A stretch of 64,000 bases of DNA from Candidatus Pelagibacter sp. FZCC0015 (GCF_007833635.1 NZ_CP031125.1:372001-436000); one strand, 5' to 3'. Positions 25,314-34,886 are shown, counted from the first letter of the stretch. Made by a program: numbers and translations. The notes: generated by a model from the sequence alone, not told the origin.

Positions 25314-26597
25314 TTATTTTCTCCTTATTCGTTTTACTACAGATTGAGCGTGTCCAACCAACCCTTCATAATTTGCAAGTGTTATAACTGATGGTCCAAG
25401 ACTTTCAATACCCTTTTTTGATAAGTTTATGTATGAAATCCTTTTATAAAATTCATTTACACTTATACCGCTTGAGTATTTTGCAGAACCATTAGTTGGC
25501 AACACATGGTTCGATCCAACATTATAATCAGTCATTGCCATCACTGCATATTTTCCTAAACATATTGATCCTGAATTTTTTATTTTTGGAACTAACGATT
25601 TATAATTTCTAATATTTAATTCTAAATGTTCTGGTGCAATTTTATTTATTACACTTATTATTTTAGCGTCTGAAGAAACATGCATAAGAATTCCATTATT
25701 AATTAAACTTCTTCTTGCAACAGAAGCTCTTGGAATTTCTTTTAATTGTTTAGTAATTTCAATTTTTACTTTATCTAGCAAATCTTTATCTTTTGAAATC
25801 AAAATACATTGTGCAAGGATATCATGTTCAGCTTGTCCAATTAAATCACTTGCAACCCACTCAGCATTCGAGAATTTGTCACAAACGACTGTAACTTCTG
25901 AAGGGCCTGCGGTCATACCTTCAATTCCAACAACACCAAAAACTTCTTTTTTTGCAGCTGCAACATAGGCGTTTCCTGGACCAACTATTTTATGAACTTT
26001 TTTAATTTTTTTAGTCCCATAGGATACTGCTGCAATAGCAGAAGGGCCCCCGATAGAATAAATTTCTTTTATATTGCATTTTTTTGCAGCGTATAATACG
26101 GCTGGATTTTGTTTTCCTTTATAGCCTGGATTAATCATAACTATTCTCTTAACGCCTGCAACAATTGCTGGAATAGCGTTCATCAATACACTTGATGGGT
26201 ATGAAGCAGTAGAACCAGGAACATAAATTGCAACAGACTCCAAAGGCACATATTTATATTCAAGTTTGTTTTTTAATTTATCTGTATAAGAAATATTTTT
26301 AAATTTTTGAAGTGAATGAAATTTATAAATTCTATTATAAGCTGTATCGATTGCTTTCTTTACTTTTTTATCAAGTGAATTTATTGATTTTTTTATTTGT
26401 TTTGAGCTTGGAATAATTATGTTGTTTTGATTAAATCTTTTCTCGTATTTTAATAGGGCTTTATCACCATTTTTTTTAACTTCTTTAATTATATTTGTTA
26501 CAGAGACAGAGTCTGTTTGAATTTTTTTTTTTCTCTGTGAAAGCAAATTATCTAATAATTTATCAAAATTTTTACTTTTACTATTTAGTATCTTCAT
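25314..26597 (-). CDS. hisD: Histidinol dehydrogenase
   Basis: Zinc enzyme for the last two oxidations of histidine synthesis. From ATG 26597 the protein is 427 aa; a GTG 15 nt upstream would overlap the preceding gene and is less likely. Visible motifs are [20 protein letters not shown] (about 124-143), [16 protein letters not shown], the QAEHD zinc/catalytic segment and [14 protein letters not shown]. It sits between the DUF2948 gene and infA, a standard alphaproteobacterial arrangement, and apart from hisG/hisZ. Confidence 0.95.
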   Translation of the reverse strand: MKILNSKSKNFDKLLDNLLSQRKKKIQTDSVSVTNIIKEVKKNGDKALLKYEKRFNQNNIIIPSSKQIKKSINSLDKKVKKAIDTAYNRIYKFHSLQKFKNISYTDKLKNKLEYKYVPLESVAIYVPGSTASYPSSVLMNAIPAIVAGVKRIVMINPGYKGKQNPAVLYAAKKCNIKEIYSIGGPSAIAAVSYGTKKIKKVHKIVGPGNAYVAAAKKEVFGVVGIEGMTAGPSEVTVVCDKFSNAEWVASDLIGQAEHDILAQCILISKDKDLLDKVKIEITKQLKEIPRASVARRSLINNGILMHVSSDAKIISVINKIAPEHLELNIRNYKSLVPKIKNSGSICLGKYAVMAMTDYNVGSNHVLPTNGSAKYSSGISVNEFYKRISYINLSKKGIESLGPSVITLANYEGLVGHAQSVVKRIRRK

Positions 26598-26598
26598 A

Positions 26599-26991
26599 TT
26601 ATTTAATTTCACTTTGATCCTCTAGTCTTGCTTCAATAGTTTCTGTAGTTAAAGCAATATGCGAATTATTATTAAAAATAAGATTTATTTCATAAACATC
26701 ATTATTTTTCAAATAATCTATACCTATTAGTTCTAAAACTGTTTCTTGATTTGATTGATCAATATTCTTTGATCTTACTTTATCAACAAAATCAAACCTA
26801 CAAATGCTATTGATTTTTTTATCTTCCTGATCACTTTCAACCTTGGTTCTTTCAATTGATAATAAAAAAACTTTATTGGATGAGAGATATTTTATATCTG
26901 CAATTTTAACCTTTGCCCCTGAACTGCAAGCTGAAATCATTTGTAAACCTTCTTGGTCGCTTGCTATTATTTTTGCTAAATATTTATTCAC
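26599..26991 (-). CDS. DUF2948 family protein
   Basis: Conserved alphaproteobacterial protein of unknown function. The 130-aa sequence matches the family pattern of starting near KIIASDQEGLQMISA and ending with a predicted strand-rich region (LIFNNNSHIALTTETIEARLED). Placement between murA and hisD is the family's usual context. Its start overlaps the murA stop by 1 nt and its stop is 1 nt from the hisD start, so it is tightly coupled. No catalytic motif is apparent. Confidence 0.85.
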   Translation of the reverse strand: MNKYLAKIIASDQEGLQMISACSSGAKVKIADIKYLSSNKVFLLSIERTKVESDQEDKKINSICRFDFVDKVRSKNIDQSNQETVLELIGIDYLKNNDVYEINLIFNNNSHIALTTETIEARLEDQSEIK

Positions 26992-28250
26992 TATTTTAAT
27001 CTTTTAATTTTAACACCTATTTTTTTTAATTTATTCTCTATTTTTTCATAACCTCTATCTAAGTGATAAATTCTGTTAATATATGATTTACCAGTAGAAA
27101 CTAAAGCTGCTAGAACCAAAGCAACAGAAGCTCTTAAATCACTAGACATTAATTCGGCACCAATGAATTTAGTATTTCCTTCTATTGTAGCGGTATTATT
27201 TTTAATATTTATTTTTGCTCCTAATCTTTGCAATTCTGCAACATGCATAAATCTATTTTCAAAAATACTTTCAGTTATTGAACTTTTGCCAACTGCTTTG
27301 CACATTAAAACCATCAATTGTGCTTGAAGGTCTGTAGGAATACCTGGAAACTCTTTAGTTTTAATACTTTTTATTGATTTTATTTTTTCAGGTCCTTTAA
27401 TTAAGATTTTATTTTCACTAGTTTTAATTTTAGCACCAACTTTTTTTAGTAATTTTATTTCTGTACCAATAATTTTAGGATTTAAATTATTTATTTGTAA
27501 ATTACCTTTTGCAAGTGTTGCAGCTACACAAAATGTGCCTGCTTCTATTCTATCTGCCATTACAGAATATTCAGTTTCATTTAAAGAATTTACGCCTATG
27601 ATTTTACAAACTCTTCCTTTCCATTTTATTTTCGCTCCAGCTTTATTTAAAAAATTTGTAAGATCTTTAATCTCAGGTTCTATTGCGCAATTTTTTAAAA
27701 CTGTTTTTCCTTTTGCTAAACATGCTGCTATTATAGAATTTTCAGTTGCCCCAACACTTATCTTTGAAAAATTTATAGTTGTTCCATTAAGTTTTCCTTT
27801 TGATTTTGCAAGAACATATCCATCTTTTAATTCATATTTCATACCAAGTTTTTTTAATGCTGATAGATGATAATTAACTGGTCTAGCACCAATTAAACAT
27901 CCGCCAGGTAAAGAGATTTTAGATTTATTATATTTTGAAATAAGTGGACCTAAAACTAAAATAGAACCACGCATTGTTTTGACTAAAGAATAACTTGCAA
28001 AAGTTTTCATATTTTTTTTATTTATAATTTTTGCTGTTTTTTTATCTCTTGATAAAATTATTTTAGAACCAAGAGACTTTAATAAATTTAACATTGTATT
28101 AATGTCTCTAACTCTTGGTAAATTTTTGATAACCACAGGTTTATCAAATAATAATGTTGCAGCTAATATCGGTAGAGATGCATTCTTCGAACCTGAAATT
28201 GAAACATTACCCTTGATTTTACAAGGGCCATTAATCAGAAATTTATCCAT
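26991..28250 (-). CDS. murA: UDP-N-acetylglucosamine 1-carboxyvinyltransferase
   Basis: First committed step of peptidoglycan synthesis. The 419-aa protein has the N-terminal KNASLPILAATLL, the catalytic cysteine in PGGCLIGARPVNYH (about C115, so the fosfomycin-sensitive Cys form), TDLQAQLMVLMC and the terminal RIYHLDRGYE. It is structurally related to AroA in the same window, but the Cys loop and UDP-binding residues set it apart. Lies 3 nt after dcd. Confidence 0.96.
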   Translation of the reverse strand: MDKFLINGPCKIKGNVSISGSKNASLPILAATLLFDKPVVIKNLPRVRDINTMLNLLKSLGSKIILSRDKKTAKIINKKNMKTFASYSLVKTMRGSILVLGPLISKYNKSKISLPGGCLIGARPVNYHLSALKKLGMKYELKDGYVLAKSKGKLNGTTINFSKISVGATENSIIAACLAKGKTVLKNCAIEPEIKDLTNFLNKAGAKIKWKGRVCKIIGVNSLNETEYSVMADRIEAGTFCVAATLAKGNLQINNLNPKIIGTEIKLLKKVGAKIKTSENKILIKGPEKIKSIKSIKTKEFPGIPTDLQAQLMVLMCKAVGKSSITESIFENRFMHVAELQRLGAKINIKNNTATIEGNTKFIGAELMSSDLRASVALVLAALVSTGKSYINRIYHLDRGYEKIENKLKKIGVKIKRLK

Positions 28251-28253
28251 AAA

Positions 28254-28814
28254 TTACTTTTTAATCTTAGCAACTTGAATTGTAGTTTGACCCTGATATT
28301 TACCGTTCTTTGATTTATAAGTTGTTTCTGGCTGAGTATCTGATTTGAAAAATAAAAATTGTGCTATTCCCTCGTTTGAATAAATTTTTGCAGGATTAGG
28401 TGTTGTATTACTTAGCTCAATTACAATATTGCCCTCAAATTCATTTTCAATTGGAGTAACATTGCAGATAATTCCTGTCCTAGCATAAGTGCTTTTTCCA
28501 ACACAAATACATAAAACATCTTTTGGTATTCTAAAATATTCTACTGTTTTAGCTAATACGAATGAATTTGGTGGTATAATACAGTGTGGTCCTTTTCGTT
28601 CTATAAAGTTATCATCAGAAAAATTCTTTGGATCAACCAAAGAACTATTTACATTAGTAAATATTCTATATTCATCGGAAATTCTTACATCATATCCCAT
28701 ACTACTTAATCCATAAGAAATTTTACCTTCAGAAACTTGATGATCCAAAAATGGCTCTATCATATTGTGCTCTTTGCACATTTTTTTTATCCAAGAATCA
28801 GGTTGAATTGACAT
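28254..28814 (-). CDS. dcd: dCTP deaminase
   Basis: Deaminates dCTP to dUTP for thymidylate supply. The 186-aa protein shows [12 protein letters not shown] (about 35-46), the [18 protein letters not shown] strand and the [23 protein letters not shown] catalytic segment with its Arg and Glu. Start and length agree with the family. Its ATG overlaps the stop of a 33-aa gene upstream (TAATG). Confidence 0.95.
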   Translation of the reverse strand: MSIQPDSWIKKMCKEHNMIEPFLDHQVSEGKISYGLSSMGYDVRISDEYRIFTNVNSSLVDPKNFSDDNFIERKGPHCIIPPNSFVLAKTVEYFRIPKDVLCICVGKSTYARTGIICNVTPIENEFEGNIVIELSNTTPNPAKIYSNEGIAQFLFFKSDTQPETTYKSKNGKYQGQTTIQVAKIKK

Positions 28815-28915
28815 TATTTATTTTTCTTTTTATTTTTTTTTTGGAAAATTTTTCTTTTCTTCAAATTTTTTCTAAGCGCCAAGCTTAAACGCTCATTTTT
28901 TTCTTTTGAACTCAT
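28814..28915 (-). CDS. 33-aa basic protein
   Basis: Minus-strand frame from ATG 28915 to TAA 28816-28814 encodes 33 residues, starting [20 protein letters not shown] and ending in a Lys/Asn-rich tail. Its ATG overlaps the stop of the upstream 66-aa gene (ATGA) and its stop overlaps the dcd start (TAATG), so it is locked on both sides into the operon. The RLxxALRxNLxxRK pattern resembles small proteins found near murA in many alphaproteobacteria, as I recall them; function is unknown. The coupling on both ends is the best evidence that it is real. Confidence 0.7.
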   Translation of the reverse strand: MSSKEKNERLSLALRKNLKKRKIFQKKNKKKNK

Positions 28916-29112
28916 TCTTTGTTTGGGTTAGTCAGGAAATCTAAAGAAATTGGTTTATTGGGATCTAGTGCAGGTACTTTTTCCTCTTCTTTTTTTGGGC
29001 CTTCTTTAGCTAAACGTTTAGCTTTTTTTTCAGCAAGCTTTCTTTCCCTTTTAGCTTGCTTTTCCATAAGCTTATTACCTTTAGTTGATTTGTAGTCGTA
29101 ATGAATTCCCAT
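28912..29112 (-). CDS. 66-aa lysine-rich hypothetical protein
   Basis: Small charged protein of 66 aa. It starts MGIHYDYKSTKGNKLMEKQA, continues as an Arg/Lys/Glu-rich predicted helix (about 15-48) and ends in a DPNKPISLDFLTNP tail. Probably a soluble helical, possibly RNA- or ribosome-associated protein, judged only from charge. The start at 29112 is preferred because its stop overlaps the next small gene by 4 nt. First gene of the dcd-murA-hisD-infA run; tRNA-Thr lies 100 bp upstream on the other strand. Confidence 0.7.
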   Translation of the reverse strand: MGIHYDYKSTKGNKLMEKQAKRERKLAEKKAKRLAKEGPKKEEEKVPALDPNKPISLDFLTNPNKE

Positions 29113-29212
29113 AACATTTTCCTAAAATAGATATAAATCATATTCATCAAAAAATTAAGGCAATAATTTGAAAAAAATGCTTTATTATCAATAAAATACA
29201 ATTTGTCTCTAA

Positions 29213-29286
29213 GCTCCTGTAGTTAAATGGTATAACAAGTCATTGGTAATGACTAGTTCCCTGGTCAGTACAGGGTGGGAGCACCA
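29213..29286 (+). tRNA. tRNA-Thr (GGU) with atypical T-loop
   Basis: Plus-strand cloverleaf: acceptor GCTCCTG/TGGGAGC (wobbles at 6-67 and 7-66), D-stem GTTA/TAAC with GG in the loop, anticodon stem AGTCA/TGACT with loop TTGGTAA (anticodon GGT, Thr), T-stem CCCTG/CAGGG, A73 and encoded CCA. All stems pair. The T-loop is GTCAGTA instead of TTCRANT, so T54 and A58 are not in place. The CCA is immediately followed by the stop codon of the convergent VTT-protein gene. tRNA-Thr is the best call; an anomalous or degenerate copy is possible. Confidence 0.8.
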
Positions 29287-30009
29287 CTAATTTTTATAAA
29301 AAAACTTTCTCAAAAATATTGTAATCAGAATTAAAAAAAAGAAAGCTGAAATAGGAACATATATATCAGGTGAAAATATTATATCAGTTATTCCTGGTAC
29401 TTCAGCATTTTGGTCTATAATTTTTTCTAATCCACTACCAATAGAAACTGCTAAAAAAATTTGAGGAATTATTCCAATCAATGTAGCAAAGAAAAAATTT
29501 ATAACCTTAACATTAAATAAGGTTGGTAAAAGACAGCTCAGCTGCCAAGGTATACCACCTATAAAACGGTAAATTAATAAATAAATAAATTCAGATTGTT
29601 TAAATCTTATTTCCAAGTTTTGAAACTTATTTAAAAACTTTTCTCTAATAAGCTGTTTTAAAAAATAATTTCCAAAAATATATAAAAAAGTAGCACCAAT
29701 ACTCAAGCCTAAAACAACAACAAATGTACCTATCCATTTTCCAAATATAAAACCTCCCATTAAAGCAACTGGAGATCCAAATCCTAAAAAAGGGAAAACC
29801 CAAAGAATAGTTAATGCTAAAAAAATAATAGAAATTAAAAATAAGTTAGATTTTTTAAGTTCAAAAAAATAAGATTGGTTATCTCTTAGAAAATCATAGG
29901 ATGTGATTTCTGAAAGACTAAATTTTGAAAAAAAGAAATACAAAAATACACAAATAATTAATAGATAAGATAACCCAATAAATATTTTAATTTTTTTTGT
30001 ATTTTCCAT
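29287..30009 (-). CDS. TVP38/TMEM64 (VTT-domain) membrane protein
   Basis: 240-aa integral membrane protein with about five or six hydrophobic segments (roughly 8-27, 55-78, 82-100, 155-185 and 212-236). The VTT core includes GGFIFGKWIGTF, the glycine-rich helix SIGATFLYIFG, and RFIGGIPWQLSCLLP, close to the family's R..G.P..L. pattern. Relatives of DedA and eukaryotic scramblases such as TMEM41B; bacterial members are thought to influence lipid distribution, but the substrate here is unknown. The stop codon abuts tRNA-Thr with no gap. Confidence 0.85.
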   Translation of the reverse strand: MENTKKIKIFIGLSYLLIICVFLYFFFSKFSLSEITSYDFLRDNQSYFFELKKSNLFLISIIFLALTILWVFPFLGFGSPVALMGGFIFGKWIGTFVVVLGLSIGATFLYIFGNYFLKQLIREKFLNKFQNLEIRFKQSEFIYLLIYRFIGGIPWQLSCLLPTLFNVKVINFFFATLIGIIPQIFLAVSIGSGLEKIIDQNAEVPGITDIIFSPDIYVPISAFFFLILITIFLRKFFYKN

Positions 30010-30041
30010 GATTCTTCTTATTTTAATGCTTAATCTTCTAT

Positions 30042-30069
30042 TTGCTATTTTAATTATTACTAATATAAA
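30042..30069 (+). promoter_or_regulatory. Possible sigma70-type promoter for rpmH operon
   Basis: TTGCTA at 30042-30047 and TATAAA at 30064-30069 are separated by 16 bp and lie about 38 bp upstream of the rpmH start. The pair is plausible for the rpmH-rnpA-yidD-yidC transcript, but -10-like boxes are frequent in such AT-rich DNA. Confidence 0.35.
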
Positions 30070-30106
30070 GGTGCAAAAATTATAAAAAACTATATCAAAT
30101 CTAATT

Positions 30107-30247
30107 ATGAAAAGAACTTATCAACCCTCAAATAAAAAAAGAGCTCGAAAACACGGATTTCGTTCAAAAATGAAAACTAAAGGTGGTAAAAAGCTTTTGG
30201 CTAGAAGAAGAGCAAGAGGAAGAAAATCACTAACTGTTTCTGTATAG
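30107..30247 (+). CDS. rpmH: 50S ribosomal protein L34
   Basis: The 46-aa protein starts [19 protein letters not shown] and continues with [17 protein letters not shown], the near-invariant L34 sequence. Length is standard (44-46 aa). It opens the rpmH-rnpA-yidD-yidC run, found near the replication origin in many bacteria, and is followed after 4 nt by rnpA. No DnaA-box cluster or other origin signature was noticed in the short upstream gap. Confidence 0.97.
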   Translation: MKRTYQPSNKKRARKHGFRSKMKTKGGKKLLARRRARGRKSLTVSV

Positions 30248-30251
30248 AATA

Positions 30252-30593
30252 ATGAAAAGCAAAATACTTGCTCTTTCAAAAAACGAAGAATTTAAAAATT
30301 TACTTAAACAAAAAAAGATTTCCAATAAATACGTAAGTATTTTTTTTGGAAAATTAATAAATAAAGATAAAAAAAGACTAAATATCAGTTTTGTAACTAA
30401 AAAAAAAATTGGTAATGCAGTAAAGAGAAATAAAATTAAAAGAAGATTAAGAAACATCATGAATGAAGCAGTTAAAAAAATAGAGATAAACTTTGATTAT
30501 TCATTTCTTGTTATAGCTAAGTCTTCTATGCTAAATAATGAATACAAAATTATAAAAGAAACTCTTTTTCAGGATTTTGCAAAAATAAAATAA
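30252..30593 (+). CDS. rnpA: Ribonuclease P protein component
   Basis: Protein subunit of RNase P, which binds pre-tRNA 5' leaders. The 113-aa sequence is divergent at its N-terminus but has the signature [23 protein letters not shown] (about 55-77) that contains the RNR motif. It overlaps yidD by 1 nt (TAATG). Relevant to this window because several tRNAs lie within 4-5 nt of coding ends and need precise processing. Confidence 0.94.
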   Translation: MKSKILALSKNEEFKNLLKQKKISNKYVSIFFGKLINKDKKRLNISFVTKKKIGNAVKRNKIKRRLRNIMNEAVKKIEINFDYSFLVIAKSSMLNNEYKIIKETLFQDFAKIK

Positions 30594-30844
30594 TGAACAT
30601 ATTTACTTTAATTTTAATTAAATTTATCAAAGCCTATAAATATTTGATTAGTCCATTATTGGGTCATTCTTGTAGATATTTACCAACATGTTCTGAATAC
30701 AGCATAGATGCTTTAAAAGAATACGGTTTTTTTAAAGGATTATTAATTAGTATAAAAAGAATTTTATCCTGCCATCCAATAAAATTTTTAGGGGGTGGCG
30801 AAGGGTTTGATCCAGTTAAAAAAGAAATGAAGGATAATAAATAA
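30593..30844 (+). CDS. yidD: Membrane protein insertion efficiency factor YidD
   Basis: Small peripheral membrane protein thought to help YidC-mediated insertion. The 83-aa sequence has the diagnostic [19 protein letters not shown] (about 27-45), KRILSCHP and GGGEGFDPV. It overlaps both neighbours by 1 nt (TAATG), a tightly coupled rnpA-yidD-yidC arrangement. Confidence 0.96.
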   Translation: MNIFTLILIKFIKAYKYLISPLLGHSCRYLPTCSEYSIDALKEYGFFKGLLISIKRILSCHPIKFLGGGEGFDPVKKEMKDNK

Positions 30845-32523
30845 TGGAAACTAGAAATATAATTGCTGCCATAAGTTTATCAGCTGCTGTAATTATATTA
30901 TACTCGCTATTTTTTGCACCACCTCCTGTAACGAAGGAAAATTTAACCGAAAAAACTAAGACTGAACAGAATTCAGATGCACCAAGTCTTGATCAAAAAG
31001 AAAATGTGACCGAAATTTCACGAGAAGAAGCATTACAACAAAGTGAAAGAATTCAATTTGAAAACCAAAGTATTGTTGGATCTATTTCATTAAAAGGGGC
31101 CGCAATAGACGATCTAACTTTCAAAGAATATAATGTTAGTTTAGAAAGCGATGAAAAAGTAAAATTTCTTGCACCACGAAGCTCTAAAGAAGGCTATATA
31201 ATAGAAAGTGGTTTTATAACTACTGATAAAAATATCGATATTCCAAATGCAGATTCAATTTGGTCAGTTTCTGGAAATAATAAATTAACTGATCAATCTC
31301 CTATAAAACTAAGTTGGACTAATGATCAAGGCATCACTTTTGAAAAAGAAATTGCATTAGACGATAAGTTTTTATTCACAATAAAACAAAGAGTTATAAA
31401 TTCTACTGATAAAAACTATGACTTCTATTCTTATGGACAAATTATAAGAAATCAAATTCCAGAGGGTTTAACCGATTTTTACATTCTTCATGAAGGCCCT
31501 ATAGCTACATTAGATGAAGAATTAATTGAGGAAGATTATGATGATATTGAAGAGAAAAAATTTTCAAGAACTGCCCAAAAAGGATGGTTAGGTCTAGGAG
31601 ATAAATATTACATATCAACTCTAATTCCACCAAGAGAAAAAGAATTTAAAACTACGATGGATTACAAAAACAAGTACAGAATAAACTTTGTTACAACAGA
31701 ACCATTAGAGTTAACTGGAAACTCCTCTATAGAAGAAAACTTGCAAGTAATAGTAGCTGCAAAAAGAGTTGACGTAATTGATGGGTACGCAGAATCATTA
31801 AAGATTGATAAATTTGATCTTACAATTGATTGGGGATTCTTATACTTTTTAACACGTCCTTTGTTCACCGCTTTAGAATATTTCTTTAAAATATTTGGTA
31901 ATTATGGATTAGCAATTATTGCTGTTACTGTTTGTATTCGTGTAGCATTTTTTCCACTTGCTAATTTTTCATTCAGAAGCATGGCTAAGATGAAAGCTCT
32001 TCAGCCTGAGATGGCAAGACTTAAGGAAGTACACAAAGATGACAAGATGAAATTGCAACAAGCAATGATGGCTCTTTACAAAAAGGAAAAAGTAAATCCC
32101 ATGTCTGGATGTTTGCCAATTCTAATTCAAATACCTGTATTTTTCGCTTTGTATAAAGTTTTATTTGTAACGATAGAAATGCGTCATATGCCTTTTTATG
32201 GTTGGATCCAAGATTTAAGTGCTAAGGATCCTACTTCAATATTTAATTTATTTGGATTGTTTCCTTATGACGTACCTTCTTTCCTTGTAATTGGAGCGTG
32301 GCCAGTTGCTATGGGGGTATCAATGTGGGTGCAACAAAAGTTAAATCCCGCTCCAACAGATCCAATGCAAGCTAAAATATTTATGTTCTTCCCTTTATTT
32401 TTAACAGTAATTCTTGCACCATTCCCAAGTGGGCTAGTAATTTATTGGACAGTTAATAACATTTTAACAATGGCTCAGCAGGTTGTAATAATGAAACGTA
32501 CAACAGTTAAAACTGTAACCTAA
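30844..32523 (+). CDS. yidC: Membrane protein insertase YidC
   Basis: Inserts and folds inner-membrane proteins, alone or with Sec. The 559-aa protein has an N-terminal helix (about 5-24), a large periplasmic domain (about 30-330) and the conserved C-terminal five-helix core: FPLANFSFRSMAKMKALQPEM, the cytoplasmic hairpin with KLQQAMMALYKKEKVNPMSGCLP, and the final VIYWTVNNILTMAQQ. Length is typical of the Gram-negative form. The engB/yihA gene that often follows yidC in alphaproteobacteria is absent; argB starts 14 nt later. Confidence 0.97.
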   Translation: METRNIIAAISLSAAVIILYSLFFAPPPVTKENLTEKTKTEQNSDAPSLDQKENVTEISREEALQQSERIQFENQSIVGSISLKGAAIDDLTFKEYNVSLESDEKVKFLAPRSSKEGYIIESGFITTDKNIDIPNADSIWSVSGNNKLTDQSPIKLSWTNDQGITFEKEIALDDKFLFTIKQRVINSTDKNYDFYSYGQIIRNQIPEGLTDFYILHEGPIATLDEELIEEDYDDIEEKKFSRTAQKGWLGLGDKYYISTLIPPREKEFKTTMDYKNKYRINFVTTEPLELTGNSSIEENLQVIVAAKRVDVIDGYAESLKIDKFDLTIDWGFLYFLTRPLFTALEYFFKIFGNYGLAIIAVTVCIRVAFFPLANFSFRSMAKMKALQPEMARLKEVHKDDKMKLQQAMMALYKKEKVNPMSGCLPILIQIPVFFALYKVLFVTIEMRHMPFYGWIQDLSAKDPTSIFNLFGLFPYDVPSFLVIGAWPVAMGVSMWVQQKLNPAPTDPMQAKIFMFFPLFLTVILAPFPSGLVIYWTVNNILTMAQQVVIMKRTTVKTVT

Positions 32524-32537
32524 TTAAAAAATAATAA

Positions 32538-33386
32538 ATGGACCTTGAAAAGATATTACCTAAAGATGGGCCACCAATTAATGAAGTAACTAAATATATT
32601 GAAAAATATAAAAATGATTTAATAGTAATTAAATACGGTGGAAACGTTTTAATTGATAGAAACGTATTTAATAATTTTATAACTGATCTTAGTGTTTTAA
32701 ATAAATTAGGCCTTGCAACTGTGGTAATTCATGGTGGTGGACCTAGGATTAAAAGAGAGCTAGAAAAATCAAATATTCAATCAAAATTTATAAGAGGACT
32801 AAGAGTAACTGACAAAAATATAATTGATATTGTTGAAACTGTTTTGATTGATTTTAATAATGACATTGTTAATTCTTTAAAAGACAAAGGCACAGAGGCA
32901 ATCTCTATTCACACAAAAAATAATAATGTTATAAAAACTATACCAGAAGCAGAAGAATTAGGATTTGTAGGAATACCAAATGAGATTAATAATGAACAAA
33001 TATTAAATACAATTAATCAAAATAAAGTTCCTATAATTTCTCCATTAGGATTAGGTAAAGAAAACCAAACATATAATATTAATGGAGATACAGCTGCAAT
33101 GGCTATAGCAAAATCTTTAAAATCTAGAAGACTATTGTTAATGACGAATGTTGATGGTGTTTTAGATAAAAATAAGAATTTAATAGAGGAAATTTCTTCT
33201 TCAGAGGTTCTTGAAATGATTAAAGATGAAACTATTACAGAAGGTATGATACCTAAAATAAACGCATGCTTAGACGCCGTAAATAATGGTGTAACAGCAG
33301 TTGGTATAATCAATGGCACAAAGCCACATTCATGTTTATGGGAAATATTCTCTGACAAGGGCTCTGGGACCCTAATAAGACAATGA
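32538..33386 (+). CDS. argB: Acetylglutamate kinase
   Basis: Second step of arginine synthesis. The 282-aa amino acid kinase has VIKYGGNVL (about 30-38), VIHGGGPRIKRELEK (about 62-76), and the DGVLDKNKNLIEEI and GTLIRQ C-terminal segments. The N-terminal extension before the kinase core is short but could carry the arginine-binding helix of sensitive NAGKs. Overlaps the downstream HAD gene by 4 nt (ATGA). Confidence 0.95.
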   Translation: MDLEKILPKDGPPINEVTKYIEKYKNDLIVIKYGGNVLIDRNVFNNFITDLSVLNKLGLATVVIHGGGPRIKRELEKSNIQSKFIRGLRVTDKNIIDIVETVLIDFNNDIVNSLKDKGTEAISIHTKNNNVIKTIPEAEELGFVGIPNEINNEQILNTINQNKVPIISPLGLGKENQTYNINGDTAAMAIAKSLKSRRLLLMTNVDGVLDKNKNLIEEISSSEVLEMIKDETITEGMIPKINACLDAVNNGVTAVGIINGTKPHSCLWEIFSDKGSGTLIRQ

Positions 33387-34054
33387 AAGAATTAAAGAAT
33401 ATCAAAAACATATTATTTGATTGTGATGGGGTACTCTATAGTGATCTTGAAGGAGTATTTGGTCAAGTAAGTAAAAAAATGACTCAATATATTTCGAATA
33501 AATTAAATGTAGAATTAAAAGAGGCAAAAGAATTACAAACAAATTATTTTCATAAATATAACACTAGTCTTAATGGTTTAATGATACATCACGACATACC
33601 TCCAAGAGAATTTTTAGACTACGTGCATGATATTAATTTAGATTTTTTAGAAAAAGATACTGCTTTAAGGAATGAGCTTGAAAATATTAATCTAAACAAA
33701 TTTGTTTTTACAAATGGTAGTAAAGAACATGTTAAAAATATTACTACTCACTTAGGAATTGATGATCAATTTGATGGTGTATTTGATATTGTTGATGCTG
33801 AGTACAGTCCAAAACCTGATGCAAAAGCATTTGATCTTATGGTCAAAAAATTTCAAATTGATCCAACTGAGACACTTTATATTGAAGATATCGCAAAAAA
33901 CTTATCTATTGGAAAAGAAAGAGGAGCAAAAACAGTTTGGTTAATCAATGATGAATACTGGGGGAAAAAAGAGTCTGATGAAGAGTATATTGATTACAAA
34001 ATTGAAAATCTTTCTTTATTTTTAAAAGAAATAAGGTTATTAAAAAACTCATAA
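33383..34054 (+). CDS. HAD-family pyrimidine 5'-nucleotidase-like phosphatase
   Basis: Haloacid dehalogenase-fold hydrolase of 223 aa. Motif I is FDCDGVLY (about 13-20; the second aspartate of DxD is present as D14 and D16), motif II FTNGSKEH (about 108-115), and motif III/IV the KPDAKAF...YIEDIAKN segment. This matches the Ssm1/PyrN-type pyrimidine 5'-nucleotidases commonly located between argB and dapD in alphaproteobacteria. The natural substrate is not proven by sequence. Confidence 0.85.
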   Translation: MKELKNIKNILFDCDGVLYSDLEGVFGQVSKKMTQYISNKLNVELKEAKELQTNYFHKYNTSLNGLMIHHDIPPREFLDYVHDINLDFLEKDTALRNELENINLNKFVFTNGSKEHVKNITTHLGIDDQFDGVFDIVDAEYSPKPDAKAFDLMVKKFQIDPTETLYIEDIAKNLSIGKERGAKTVWLINDEYWGKKESDEEYIDYKIENLSLFLKEIRLLKNS

Positions 34055-34058
34055 AACT

Positions 34059-34886
34059 ATGAGTATTGAGAAAATTATAAATGAAGCTTGGGAAAATAAA
34101 GACCAAGTAAGTCAAAATTCAGATAAATCTTTAAAGGATGCTGTTAATCAAATTATTGATGATTTAGACAGTGGAAAAGCAAGAGTAGCTGAAAAGATCA
34201 ATGGTGAATGGGTTACACATCAACATCTAAAAAAAGCTATCATGTTAAGCTTTAGAATGTACCCAATGGAAAATTTAAATGGTCCATACAGTAGCTGGTA
34301 TGACAAAGCTCATTTACTTAAAGGAAAAACAGCTGGATGGACAAAAGAAGATCATGAAAAAGCTGGTTTTAGAATGGTACCTAATTCACCTGTAAGAAAA
34401 GGATCATTTGTAGGAAAAAATGCGGTTTTAATGCCATGTTATGTAAATATTGGTGCTTATATTGATGAAGGGACGATGATGGATACGTTTAGTCGTGCTG
34501 GAAGCTGTTGTCAGATTGGAAAAAATTGTCATATCTCAGCTGGTACTGGAGTTGGAGGAGTATTAGAACCTGCTCAAGCATTACCTACAATTATTGAAGA
34601 CAATGTTTTCTTAGGAGCAATGTCTGAAGTAGTAGAAGGCGTAATAGTTGGGGAAGGCTCTGTTCTTAGTATGGGAATGTATATTGGACAATCAACAAAA
34701 ATTGTTAATAGAAAAACTGGTGAAGTAACTTATGGAAAAATTCCACCTTATTCAGTGGTAGTTCCAGGATCTTTACCAGATAAAAACAATCCACAAGCGC
34801 CATCTTTGTATTGTGCAGTAATAATTAAACAAGTTGATGAAAAAACGAGATCTAAAACATCAGTTAACGATCTTCTAAGAGATTAA
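34059..34886 (+). CDS. dapD: 2,3,4,5-tetrahydropyridine-2,6-dicarboxylate N-succinyltransferase
   Basis: Succinylase of the diaminopimelate/lysine pathway. The 275-aa protein has the N-terminal helical domain and a left-handed beta-helix of hexapeptide repeats (GAYIDEGTMMDTFSRAGSC at about 130-148, then GVGGVLEPAQALPTIIEDNVF and VVEGVIVGEGSVLSMGMYIG). Length agrees with E. coli DapD (274 aa). Followed after 1 nt by dapE, the next-but-one enzyme of the same branch. Confidence 0.97.
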   Translation: MSIEKIINEAWENKDQVSQNSDKSLKDAVNQIIDDLDSGKARVAEKINGEWVTHQHLKKAIMLSFRMYPMENLNGPYSSWYDKAHLLKGKTAGWTKEDHEKAGFRMVPNSPVRKGSFVGKNAVLMPCYVNIGAYIDEGTMMDTFSRAGSCCQIGKNCHISAGTGVGGVLEPAQALPTIIEDNVFLGAMSEVVEGVIVGEGSVLSMGMYIGQSTKIVNRKTGEVTYGKIPPYSVVVPGSLPDKNNPQAPSLYCAVIIKQVDEKTRSKTSVNDLLRD

